A stretch of 64,000 nt of DNA from Neolewinella xylanilytica (GTDB lineage: Bacteria; Bacteroidota; Bacteroidia; Chitinophagales; Saprospiraceae), in assembly GCF_002934605.1 (NCBI RefSeq), contig NZ_PTJC01000005.1:1302001-1366000 (forward strand), given 5' to 3'. The translations under genes and the position numbers were made by a program. Below, in pieces: positions 34,694-42,362 of this stretch; the first letter of the stretch is position 1; every line of letters starts with the position of its first letter. The notes under the pieces were generated by a model. That model had not been told where the DNA came from and searched no databases. It worked only from the letters and a program-made list of their open reading frames with translations.

Positions 34694-35383
34694 ATGACTG
34701 CAACAGCGGCGAAGATACTCCTGGTCGACGATGAACCCGATATTCTGGAAATTCTGGAATTCAATCTCCTGAAGGAAGGATTTGAGGTCGCCACGGCCGG
34801 TAACGGAGAGGAAGGATTAGCCGTAGCCCGCAAATTTCAGCCGGATTTGATCGTGCTCGACATTATGATGCCGATCATGGATGGCGTCGAGGTATGCCGC
34901 CAGCTCCGCGCGGATTCCAAATTCGATAATACCATCATCACCTTTTTGACGGCCCGGGAGGAAGATTATAGTCAGATCGCCGCCCTGGATACGGGAGGCG
35001 ACGATTACATCACCAAGCCTATCCGGCCGCGGGTCCTGATCAGCCGGGTGAAGGCGCTGCTCCGTCGCAACGCCCGCCAGGAAGACGAAGCGGACAGCAG
35101 TTCCATTTCGATCGGCGACCTGGAGATCGACCTCGAACAGATCGTCGTCCGCCGCGGCGAGGAACGCATCGATCTGGCGAAGAAGGAATTCGATCTGCTG
35201 ACCCTTCTGGCCGGCAAACCGGGCAAAGTCTTCAGCCGCGAGGAAATATTTAACAAAGTCTGGGGCACCGATGTCATCGTGGGCAACCGCACCATCGACG
35301 TTCACATTCGAAAACTAAGGGAAAAACTTGGCGACCACTATATCAAAACCATCAAGGGTATCGGCTACAAGTTTGAGTTCTAA
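34694..35383 (+). CDS. OmpR/PhoB-family response regulator
   Basis: The 229-residue protein has a receiver domain (residues 7-120) with acidic pocket DDE, phospho-acceptor Asp at about 56 (VLDIMMP), Thr (FLTARE) and Lys (ITKPIRP). A winged-helix DNA-binding domain follows (about 135-229: KEFDLLTLLAGKPGKVFSREEIFNKVWG...RTIDVHIRKLREKLG...IKGIGYKF). It is the DNA-binding partner of the kinase encoded next, whose start overlaps this gene. The pair resembles PhoB/PhoR-type systems, but the signal is not known. A TAnnTTTG box precedes the gene. Confidence 0.95.
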   Translation: MTATAAKILLVDDEPDILEILEFNLLKEGFEVATAGNGEEGLAVARKFQPDLIVLDIMMPIMDGVEVCRQLRADSKFDNTIITFLTAREEDYSQIAALDTGGDDYITKPIRPRVLISRVKALLRRNARQEDEADSSSISIGDLEIDLEQIVVRRGEERIDLAKKEFDLLTLLAGKPGKVFSREEIFNKVWGTDVIVGNRTIDVHIRKLREKLGDHYIKTIKGIGYKFEF

Positions 35384-36434
35384 GAGCTTAAAGAATAGCA
35401 CCCCCCGGGAAATCGCCATCCGTACGGCCTTCTTTATCGCCGTTGCCTTCGAAGGCGCGCTCCTGCTTTTTCTCGCACTGCCCTTCGTCCCCTTCAGTTG
35501 GTGGCTGATCCTGCTGTGCGGTCCGGCGATCTTCGTGATCAGTTACCTCATCGTACTCGCTACCCTCGACCGCTACATCTACCGCAAGATCAAGCTAATC
35601 TACAAGACGATCCACAGCCAGAAGGTCAGTACCGACATCAAAAAGGAAGGGGTCGACCTCGACCAGCCCATCATCGACGACGTCGAGCAGGAAGTAGCCG
35701 ACTGGGCGGAAAGCCAACAGGAGCAGCTCGATCAGTACGAGCGCTTCGCCGAGTATCGCCGCCGCTACGTGGGCGATATCAGCCACGAGCTTAAAACCCC
35801 CATTTTTAATATCCAGGGGTATCTCCATACCCTTATGGACCACGGCTACGACGATAATAAGATCACCCGCTCCTTCATTAAGAAGGCGGCCAAAAACGTG
35901 GAACGGCTGCAAACCATCGTCGAAGACCTCAGCGCCATCAGCCGCCTGGAAAGTGGTGACCTCATGTTCGACCCCGAGCCGTTCAATATCAAGGAGCTCG
36001 CCCAGGAAGTCATCGAAGAGCTCGACCTCAAAAGCCGCCAGTCCGGTATCACCCTCGGCTTCAAGAGCGGTGCCGACATCGGCTTCATGGTGAGTGCCGA
36101 CCGGGAAAGCATCCGCCAGGTACTCGTCAACCTTGTTTCCAACTCCATTAAGTACGGCAATCAGGGCGGCGCCACCCGCTTCGGATTCTACGACATGGAA
36201 TCCTACATCCTCTGCGAAGTGGCGGATAACGGCATCGGTATCCCCGAAAAGCACCTCCCCCACGTCTTCGATCGCTTTTACCGGGTGGACAAAAGCCGCA
36301 GCCGCCAGAAGGGGGGCAGCGGTCTTGGTCTCTCCATCGTCAAGCACATCATGGAAGCCCACCAGCAAACCATCAACGTACGCAGTACGCCCGGAATGGG
36401 TTCCACTTTCGGAATCACCCTGGCAAAAGCGTAA
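35328..36434 (+). CDS. PhoR-like sensor histidine kinase
   Basis: The frame begins at a TTG (35328) inside the response regulator gene; another TTG at 35373 (16th codon) is an alternative. There is no ATG before the first helix. The product of up to 368 residues has two membrane helices (about 33-80), no large periplasmic sensor domain, a coiled linker, the HisKA box YVGDISHELKTPIFNIQGYL (His about 153) and an ATPase domain with NLVSNSIKYG, DNGIGIPE, FDRFYRVDKSRSRQKGGSGLGLSIVK. The short sensor part suggests that it detects membrane state or a partner protein. It is translated in coupling with the response regulator. Confidence 0.92.
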   Translation: MATTISKPSRVSATSLSSKSLKNSTPREIAIRTAFFIAVAFEGALLLFLALPFVPFSWWLILLCGPAIFVISYLIVLATLDRYIYRKIKLIYKTIHSQKVSTDIKKEGVDLDQPIIDDVEQEVADWAESQQEQLDQYERFAEYRRRYVGDISHELKTPIFNIQGYLHTLMDHGYDDNKITRSFIKKAAKNVERLQTIVEDLSAISRLESGDLMFDPEPFNIKELAQEVIEELDLKSRQSGITLGFKSGADIGFMVSADRESIRQVLVNLVSNSIKYGNQGGATRFGFYDMESYILCEVADNGIGIPEKHLPHVFDRFYRVDKSRSRQKGGSGLGLSIVKHIMEAHQQTINVRSTPGMGSTFGITLAKA

Positions 36435-36524
36435 CCATCACGGATCCCGCCGGTATGCCCCGCCGCGATCCCTCCCGTAGTTTACTTCCCGCTCGGCCGC
36501 ACGCACATAAAGTCGACGGAGAAG

Positions 36525-36555
36525 TTGCAACTACGAAGCAGTTCGTATATATTTG
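36525..36555 (+). promoter_or_regulatory. Promoter of the blaI-like gene (TTG ... TATATTTG)
   Basis: TTG at 36525-36527 and TATATTTG at 36548-36555 match the Bacteroidota -33 and -7 elements (TTTG-N19-21-TAnnTTTG) with a 20-base spacing. The -7 box lies exactly between two operator dyads. The predicted transcript starts only a few bases before the ATG at 36573. Confidence 0.75.
36532..36547. promoter_or_regulatory. Operator dyad 1 of the blaI-like gene
   Basis: TACGAA-GCAG-TTCGTA, a perfect 6-bp inverted repeat around four bases, lies in the spacer of the promoter. It is the same as dyad 2 (36556-36571) except for one spacer base, and begins 24 bases before it, just over two helical turns. 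Confidence 0.85.
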
Positions 36556-36571
36556 TACGAAACAGTTCGTA
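36556..36571. promoter_or_regulatory. Operator dyad 2 of the blaI-like gene
   Basis: TACGAA-ACAG-TTCGTA lies directly after the -7 box and one base before the ATG. Together with dyad 1 it should let dimers of the BlaI-like repressor cover the promoter and start site, as in BlaI/MecI autoregulation. Confidence 0.85.
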
Positions 36572-36572
36572 C

Positions 36573-36968
36573 ATGATCGCGCCTACCGAATCCGAATTAA
36601 GCATCCTGGGTGTCCTCTGGGAAGCCGGCCCCCTCACCGTCCGGGAGGTCAACGACGTCCTCAACCGCCAATCCTCCGGTAACGGGGAGAAGCCCATCGG
36701 CTACACGACCACCCTGAAGATCATGCAGCTCATGGCGGAAAAGGGCCTGGTCGACCGCGACGTGAGCAATCGAAGTCACGTATACAGCGCGGCGGTGGCG
36801 CAGGAGCGAACGCAGCGGAACCTGCTGAGTCGTTTCGTCGACCGGGCCTTCGGCGGTTCGCGTAGCGAGCTCATTCTGCGGGCACTCGGCGATGGAAATG
36901 CGACTACCGACGAGCTGCAAGAGATAAAAAAGCTGATCGAAAAACTGGAGCAAGATGGTACTGAGTGA
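36573..36968 (+). CDS. BlaI/MecI/CopY-family transcriptional repressor
   Basis: The ATG at 36573 is chosen; an upstream frame to 36525 runs through the promoter and operators. The 131-residue protein has the winged-helix N-domain (ESELSILGVLWEAGPLTVREVNDVL...YTTTLKIMQLMAEKGLVDRD) and a helical dimerisation tail (LLSRFVDRAFGGSRSELILRAL). BlaI proteins repress their own operon until an M56 protease, here the next gene (overlap of 14 bases), signals and they are cleaved. Two matching dyads sit at the promoter. No beta-lactamase or PBP gene is nearby, so the target of the response may be envelope stress in general. Confidence 0.93.
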   Translation: MIAPTESELSILGVLWEAGPLTVREVNDVLNRQSSGNGEKPIGYTTTLKIMQLMAEKGLVDRDVSNRSHVYSAAVAQERTQRNLLSRFVDRAFGGSRSELILRALGDGNATTDELQEIKKLIEKLEQDGTE

Positions 36969-38919
36969 TATCGCCGCGCTCGGCACCACCATCCTGCACT
37001 CCCTCTGGCAGGCCACCCTGCTCGCCGGGCTTCTTTGGCTGGTTAGTCGGAACCAACGGCTGACCGCCCGTGCCCGTTACGGTCTGGCCTACGCGACGCT
37101 GCTGGTTCAGTGTAGTTTATCCGTCATTACCTTACTGTATTACCGCGCTCCGAACCCCCACCTCGAAGCAACGGTGAAACAAGCGGTGATCGATTTCGTA
37201 GCTGCCGCTCCGCCCGGAGCCGTCACCCGGCACCTGTTGTATACCCCTGATTTCTGGATGGGTGCCCTGGTTTCCTGTTGGTTGCTCGGTATGCTGGTCG
37301 GTACCCTGCGGCTATCCGTTTCACTCTGGCAGAGCAGGCGCATGCAGTCTCGGGCGGTGACGCCGGTCACCGAAGGTTTCGCCTGCCAGGTGCGCACGCT
37401 CGCGCTGCGAATGGGCTATTCCGGCCGCTTACGCCTGTGGGCGAGCCGCCTGGTCGATACCCCGATGCTGGTCGGACACCTAAAACCCGTGCTGCTGTTT
37501 CCGGTCGCGATGGTCAACCGGCTCTCCACCGAGGAAAGCGAAACCGTTATCCTGCACGAGCTGGCCCACCTTTACCGCTACGATCACTGGTTCAATCTGT
37601 TGCAGTGCCTCATCGAGGTGGTTTTCTACTACCACCCCGCCGTACACTGGATCGGCGCCCGCATCCGGGAAGAACGGGAACACTGCTGTGACGATCTGGT
37701 GCTCGAACACGGGCCGGGGCGGCTGCCGTACGCCCGCGCGCTGCTCTATTTCAGCGCCGCCCATTCCGAGTCTCCGGCCACGCTCTCCCTTACCGACGGC
37801 GGAGGCCTGCTGTCCCGGGTCCGCCGCTTTGTCAATCACCAAGAAATAAGTTATAAAATGAAAAGCCGACTCCTCCTTCTGCCGCTGTTAGCCGTAATCG
37901 TCCTGGTGGCCACCGCGGCCTATGTACCCGCTGAAACCCCTGCCAGTGCGGAATCCCTTTCCGGAAATTTCTCCGCACCCGCGCCCGGCGCCCAACACGC
38001 GGCAACCGCCGTGGATACGCTCCCCCAAGGCACCCACCAGGTGACGAAGATTTCCGACGGTAAAACCACCCGGCTACGCGTCGAAGACGGAAAAATCACG
38101 GAACTGGAACTGGACGGAGAACGCATCCCCGAGCAAGCGTTTCCACAGTACGAGGAACAGGCCGAGGAACTGCTCGGTATTCAGCGGCCGTACCGGATGT
38201 CGCGCAATGACACGGTAATCCTATACGAGCCCCTGCATCATCGATTTTCCGATTCCGTCCTGATTTACCGAAGCCTCTCCGCGCTCGACGGGATCGACCT
38301 GAATTTCGATTTTGATTTTCCCACGGAAGCCCTACAGGACCGGTTTTTAAAGCTGCAACTCAACCTCGATTCGCTCGGAAAGCACTTTGAATCCCTACAG
38401 TTTGACGGCCTGGACGGGGAGATCTTCCTTGATAAGGATCTGGAGCTCATGGACAGCGTCTACACCCGCTCGCTGGACGGGCTGCACATCTTCCGACACC
38501 GCCTCGAGAACATCGACCGGATAGACGATCTGGACGAGCTACGGGAACGGGAAAAAGTACTGCAAAAAGCCCTTGAGCAGCTGGAAGAACGGAAGCAGCA
38601 GCTCCGTGATCGACAAGATGTTCGCGGGGAAGCCATGCTGGACCAGGTTCGTGCCGCCCGCAACCAGGTACTGGCGCACGCCCGACACACCCGGGAGGCT
38701 TTACAACAGCGGCGGCACGCCCCTCTTGGCCTGCAAGTCCATTCCGATGACGGAGCCATTGCCTGGCGACCGCTCGAAGGAGGAGCATCGATCGACGCTT
38801 CCGCCGTTCCGCTACCCAACTCTCGTATGCTTCCCTGTCCGCCAACCGCTCCCTCCGCAACTAGCAGTCCGGCGAGGATTTACACCTACGAATACGGCCC
38901 CGGTAGCTCCCTCGAGTGA
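36955..38919 (+). CDS. M56-family (BlaR1-like) membrane metallopeptidase with a non-PBP sensor part
   Basis: The 654-residue protein starts inside the end of the blaI-like gene. The first 300 residues have four membrane helices and the cytosolic peptidase site VILHELAHLYRYDHW (HExxH at about 201-205), then a distal Glu in REEREHCCDDLVLEH. A fifth membrane helix (about 305-325, LLLLPLLAVIVLVATAAYV) is followed by a periplasmic part of about 330 residues. That part has no penicillin-binding motif; instead it is rich in charged coiled-coil helices (about 525-600, ELREREKVLQKALEQLEERK) and begins with a degenerate repeat region. It should sense some envelope signal and trigger cleavage of the repressor. 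The tail after about 600 is low in structure. Confidence 0.9.
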   Translation: MVLSDIAALGTTILHSLWQATLLAGLLWLVSRNQRLTARARYGLAYATLLVQCSLSVITLLYYRAPNPHLEATVKQAVIDFVAAAPPGAVTRHLLYTPDFWMGALVSCWLLGMLVGTLRLSVSLWQSRRMQSRAVTPVTEGFACQVRTLALRMGYSGRLRLWASRLVDTPMLVGHLKPVLLFPVAMVNRLSTEESETVILHELAHLYRYDHWFNLLQCLIEVVFYYHPAVHWIGARIREEREHCCDDLVLEHGPGRLPYARALLYFSAAHSESPATLSLTDGGGLLSRVRRFVNHQEISYKMKSRLLLLPLLAVIVLVATAAYVPAETPASAESLSGNFSAPAPGAQHAATAVDTLPQGTHQVTKISDGKTTRLRVEDGKITELELDGERIPEQAFPQYEEQAEELLGIQRPYRMSRNDTVILYEPLHHRFSDSVLIYRSLSALDGIDLNFDFDFPTEALQDRFLKLQLNLDSLGKHFESLQFDGLDGEIFLDKDLELMDSVYTRSLDGLHIFRHRLENIDRIDDLDELREREKVLQKALEQLEERKQQLRDRQDVRGEAMLDQVRAARNQVLAHARHTREALQQRRHAPLGLQVHSDDGAIAWRPLEGGASIDASAVPLPNSRMLPCPPTAPSATSSPARIYTYEYGPGSSLE

Positions 38920-38928
38920 GCCGGAGCA

Positions 38929-39693
38929 CTAGACCGATACGCTGGCGGTAATGTAGCTGAGAAACCGCCGCAGCGCCTGCCGCTTACCCACATCCAAATG
39001 ATAATCGATATGGTGGGTGTAGTAGTGGGTCAGGTCAAAATCGGGGGTAGGGGAAGGCAGCAGCAGCTGCAGTTGGGGTAAATGATCCAGCCCCTCCCGG
39101 AGGGCGGCGTTGAACTCCGCTATGAATTTCGGGGATAGGTCCGGCGAGGTAGTCACCCAGGCAGCAAACACGAAGGGCAGCCCGGTATGCTCTTTCCAGG
39201 CCGAGCCGAGGTCGTAAACGTAGCGGAACCGTTTGTCCAGTCCGATTGTCCGGTCGCCGATCACCAGCCCTCCGATCGTACCGTTGATGTGCTCGATGTA
39301 CCCTTCGCGGGCATCCAGCAAGGTCACGGGGTGCCGCCAGTATTCCTCGAGCAACAGCCGGGCGAGCAGCACGGAGGTGCGGCTGTGGTGGTCGAGGTAA
39401 ACGTGGGTCATTTCCCGCAGGGGAACGTCGCCGTAAATGCAAACGGTGGCCACCGCGCCGTCCGCGCCGATACAGTAATCGCTGATGATCTCGTACTCGG
39501 GAAGCTCCGGTAGCACGGCCACCGGCACCAGGCCGATCTCGGCTTCACCGGCCACCAGGCGGCGGGCGCATTCGCTCGGAATGGCGAGGTCCATGTCCAT
39601 ACGGTCGCTGATCGGACTACGCAGCAGCCCGTACAACAAGGGTTTGGTGTTGAGGTAGCTGACGGCCACCATGCGGGGTTTGGTTCCTACCAT
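38929..39693 (-). CDS. mqnA: Chorismate dehydratase MqnA
   Basis: The 254-residue protein has the MqnA pattern: VAVSYLNTKPLLYGL at the start, AEIGLVPVAVLPELPEY, a substrate-site stretch YLDHHSRTSVLLARLLLEEYW and GGLVIGDRTIG. MqnA turns chorismate to 3-[(1-carboxyvinyl)oxy]benzoate, the first step of the futalosine route to menaquinone. mqnE, the next step, lies two genes upstream on the same strand, and a histidine phosphatase gene is between them, overlapping this gene by 7 bases. The other futalosine genes (mqnB, mqnC, mqnD) are not in the window. It is cytoplasmic. Confidence 0.93.
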   Translation of the reverse strand: MVGTKPRMVAVSYLNTKPLLYGLLRSPISDRMDMDLAIPSECARRLVAGEAEIGLVPVAVLPELPEYEIISDYCIGADGAVATVCIYGDVPLREMTHVYLDHHSRTSVLLARLLLEEYWRHPVTLLDAREGYIEHINGTIGGLVIGDRTIGLDKRFRYVYDLGSAWKEHTGLPFVFAAWVTTSPDLSPKFIAEFNAALREGLDHLPQLQLLLPSPTPDFDLTHYYTHHIDYHLDVGKRQALRRFLSYITASVSV

Positions 39694-40328
39694 CGCTCTT
39701 TATTCACTGGCTCGGGCAGGTGATCTCGATCGTTCTGGAGATGAAACTCGAAGGTGCCGTCTTCCCGTTGTTCCGCCACCCAGAGGCCGAGGTTGTTGTG
39801 CCGCAATTCGTTCATGCGTCCCAGGGGGCGTCCCATCATGAGGGTGACCAGTCCGCACATGGCCCGGCCGTGGCTGCAGATCAGCACCTTGGATTCGGGG
39901 CGTTGGCGGAGGTGATCGATGAAGGACTGGAGGCGTTCCCCCATTTCCCGGGCGCTTTCCCCGCCGCCGATTCGTCCGTCGAGCTCGCCGGTAGCCCAGC
40001 CATCCTTGATTTGTTGGTACTCGGCGATGCTTTCGGGGGTGCCAAGCTTGCCCTCGTGGCTGCCCCAGCACATCTCGTTGATCGTTACGTGCTTTTCCCA
40101 GGGTAAGCCCCCGTCGATAAAGTGGGATACGGTTTCCCAGGTACGCTTCAGGCCGCTAGTGATAACCAGTTCGAAGGGCTCCGCACGGTAGCGCTCGTAA
40201 AAGTGACGGGCCTGGGCGCGGCCCGTATCGTTAAGACTGGAATCTACCCCGCTACCCTGTACGATGCCGCGAAGGTTAAAGTCGGTTTCTCCGTGACGGA
40301 CGATGTAAATGGTTTTGGGATTTTTCAT
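39687..40328 (-). CDS. Histidine phosphatase (phosphoglycerate-mutase-like) between mqnE and mqnA
   Basis: The 213-residue protein has the family site IYIVRHGETDFN (catalytic His about 11), VVTSGLKR-type segment (VITSGLKRTWET), EMCWGSHEGK and the second His in LICSHGRAMCGL. Members are phosphatases or mutases of small phosphate esters. It is placed inside the menaquinone pair, starts 40 bases after mqnE and overlaps mqnA by 7 bases, so the three are one operon. No phosphatase step is known in the part of the futalosine route that MqnA and MqnE carry out. It may act on a neighbouring branch such as nucleotide salvage or be a hitchhiker. This link is an inference. Confidence 0.85.
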   Translation of the reverse strand: MKNPKTIYIVRHGETDFNLRGIVQGSGVDSSLNDTGRAQARHFYERYRAEPFELVITSGLKRTWETVSHFIDGGLPWEKHVTINEMCWGSHEGKLGTPESIAEYQQIKDGWATGELDGRIGGGESAREMGERLQSFIDHLRQRPESKVLICSHGRAMCGLVTLMMGRPLGRMNELRHNNLGLWVAEQREDGTFEFHLQNDRDHLPEPVNKERW

Positions 40329-40367
40329 GGCAGTAGCTGCTTGTACGGTGAGAAAGTTCGGGGGAGC

Positions 40368-41558
40368 TTACACTACGGGTAGGGAAGTATAGCCCCGGTA
40401 CGCCTTATCGTCGGCAAACTCCGCGTCCGTATAATCTTTAATGACGCCGTATAGCGTATCGCGTTCGATGGGCCGGCGACCGACGGAGCGGATCATTTTT
40501 ACCAGGTCCTCGGTACTCATGGCCGGGTGTTTTTCTCCCCCGGCCATGGAATAGATCCGGGTGGTGTCGTCGATCGTACCATCGATGTCATTGACCCCGA
40601 AGGCGAGGCTCAGTTGGGCGGTGGTGCGACCGATCATGGGCCAGTAGGCTTTCACGTGGTCGAAGTTGTCGAGGTAAATGCGGCCGATCGCGTAGTTGCG
40701 CAGGTCTTCGATCACGCTGACCTCCGGGAGGTGGCTCAGCTCGTTGTTCTCGTTGCGGAACTTGAGCGGGATGTAGGTCTGGAAGCCACCGGTTTTATCC
40801 TGCAGCGCCCGCAGTTTTTCCAGGTGATCGACCCGGTGGTGGTATTCCTCGATGTGGCCGTAGAGCATGGTGGCGTTGGAGCGACCGCCCAGTTCGTGCC
40901 AGATTTCATGGATGCGCAGCCACTCCTCGCCGCTACATTTCCCTCCGGCGATCTGGTCACGGATCTCCGGAGCGAATATTTCGGCACCGCCGCCGGGCAT
41001 ACTTTGCAGGCCGGCCTCCTGCATCAGCCGCATGCCCTCTTCGTAGCTGATCTTGGCTTTCTTGAAGATGTAGTGGTACTCCACCGGCGTCAGGGCCTTG
41101 ATGTGGAGGTCGGGCCGGTGGGCGTGGATCCGCTGGAAAAGCTCGGTGTAGAAGGGCACGTCGTACTGCGGCAGCACCCCCCCGACGATGTGTACTTCGG
41201 TCACGGGCTGGCCGTCGTACTTGCGTACGATGTCCAGCATGTCCTCGATGGTGTACTCCCAGCCGTCTTCCCGCTTTTTGATCCGGCGACTGTAGCTACA
41301 GAACGTACAGGTGTAGAGGCAGACGTTGGTCGGCTCGATGTGAAAATTGCGGTTGAAGTAGGTGTTGTCGCCGTGCTTCTGCTCGCGGACGTGATTCGCC
41401 AGCGTACCGAGAAAACCCAGGGGGGCTTCCTCGTAAAGCAACAGCCCTTCTGCCTCCGTAATGCGCTCGCCCTGCGCTACTTTTTGGGCGACGGCGCGCA
41501 GGTGCGGAGCCAATCGGGAATCACGAAGCAGGGTCTGGAGGGGGGCGGGAGAAATCAT
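40368..41558 (-). CDS. mqnE: Aminofutalosine synthase MqnE
   Basis: The 396-residue radical SAM protein has the cluster motif CLYTCTFCSYSR (Cys at about 80, 84, 87). It continues with VTEVHIVGGVLP, LTPVEYHYIFKKAKISYEEGM, MPGGGAEIF and IPLKFRNENNELSH. This pattern is MqnE, which joins S-adenosylmethionine to the MqnA product, giving aminofutalosine. It is distinguished from MqnC by length and by the ALTPVEYHY/GAEIF segments. It is the first gene of a three-gene operon (mqnE, phosphatase, mqnA). The window therefore implies respiration with menaquinone made by the futalosine route. Confidence 0.95.
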   Translation of the reverse strand: MISPAPLQTLLRDSRLAPHLRAVAQKVAQGERITEAEGLLLYEEAPLGFLGTLANHVREQKHGDNTYFNRNFHIEPTNVCLYTCTFCSYSRRIKKREDGWEYTIEDMLDIVRKYDGQPVTEVHIVGGVLPQYDVPFYTELFQRIHAHRPDLHIKALTPVEYHYIFKKAKISYEEGMRLMQEAGLQSMPGGGAEIFAPEIRDQIAGGKCSGEEWLRIHEIWHELGGRSNATMLYGHIEEYHHRVDHLEKLRALQDKTGGFQTYIPLKFRNENNELSHLPEVSVIEDLRNYAIGRIYLDNFDHVKAYWPMIGRTTAQLSLAFGVNDIDGTIDDTTRIYSMAGGEKHPAMSTEDLVKMIRSVGRRPIERDTLYGVIKDYTDAEFADDKAYRGYTSLPVV

Positions 41559-41629
41559 CCGGTGGGGTTAGCGATTCTAGGTACAACAACCGCAACAACT
41601 TTCAGTTTTTTCTGAAAGAAATAATTCGG

Positions 41630-42274
41630 CTATTTAACGTCCTCCAGTATGCGGACCACGGCACCGGGGTCGATTTGCCAGTGGAGGCGATAGACGACTG
41701 TGCGGTGCTTCCCCGTCTCCAGGTCGAGGCGCCGTCGTTGGTGGCGGTCCGTAATTTGTAGAACGTACGTGCGGTTGTCATCGGTCCGCAGTTCCAATTG
41801 CTCCCCGGAAAGTGCCAGGATAACGCCCGAGATGCTGAACAGCTCCGGGGCCTCCGCAGTGATCGTCGACCGGGGATCGGCCGGAGGATGCTTTTCCGCC
41901 GGCGAGCGGTTGCTGCGGGCCAGCGGGATATCGGTGTAGCGGAGTTTCCGGTCCTGCTTGTCGGCCGATAGCGCCTTAAGCGCCTCGCAGCTATCGGCAA
42001 GGGGGTCGATCAGCAACGCTACCAGTTGGCGGCGATCGTCTTCCTTCCGTACGGACAACTGGAGTTCGGCACGGATTTGCCGAGGGTGGGCATTAACCAC
42101 CGTTTCCACGCAGCGGTCGGCTTGAATGCCGGGATAGACCAGTTCTTCGGCACTGATGCAGTTGCAGACTTCCCGAGCTAGTTGTTGGATAAAGGACTGG
42201 CCGGTTGTTCGCTGTCCCAGTCCGGTAAGGACGAGGAGCAGCATAGAAGACCGAACCGAGCGGGAGAGTCGCAT
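41630..42274 (-). CDS. Hypothetical secreted protein
   Basis: The 214-residue protein has a signal peptide (SSMLLLVLTGLGQRTTGQ, cleavage about 26). The mature part has a helical segment with three Cys (VCNCISAEELVYPGIQADRCVETVV) and a central part with DSCEAL. A second, beta-rich domain follows a Pro-rich linker (about 130-214: SISGVILALSGEQLELRTDDNRTYVLQIT, VVYRLHWQID). The first half resembles small Cys-containing secreted proteins of Bacteroidota with an unknown role. It lies between mqnE and the large C25 peptidase gene, both on the same strand, with gaps of 71 and 88 bases. Confidence 0.6.
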   Translation of the reverse strand: MRLSRSVRSSMLLLVLTGLGQRTTGQSFIQQLAREVCNCISAEELVYPGIQADRCVETVVNAHPRQIRAELQLSVRKEDDRRQLVALLIDPLADSCEALKALSADKQDRKLRYTDIPLARSNRSPAEKHPPADPRSTITAEAPELFSISGVILALSGEQLELRTDDNRTYVLQITDRHQRRRLDLETGKHRTVVYRLHWQIDPGAVVRILEDVK

Positions 42275-42362
42275 ATGGTCTAAGGTAGGGAGATCCTGAT
42301 TTTTCGATGGTTGGGAATACGGGTATGGAGAAAATGGTCCGCCCTTGGGGATCGCTATTGAA

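Noticed and set aside
36525-36572. Upstream start for the BlaI protein
   Set aside because: The extra codons run through the promoter and both operator dyads, and the family starts at the ATG at 36573.
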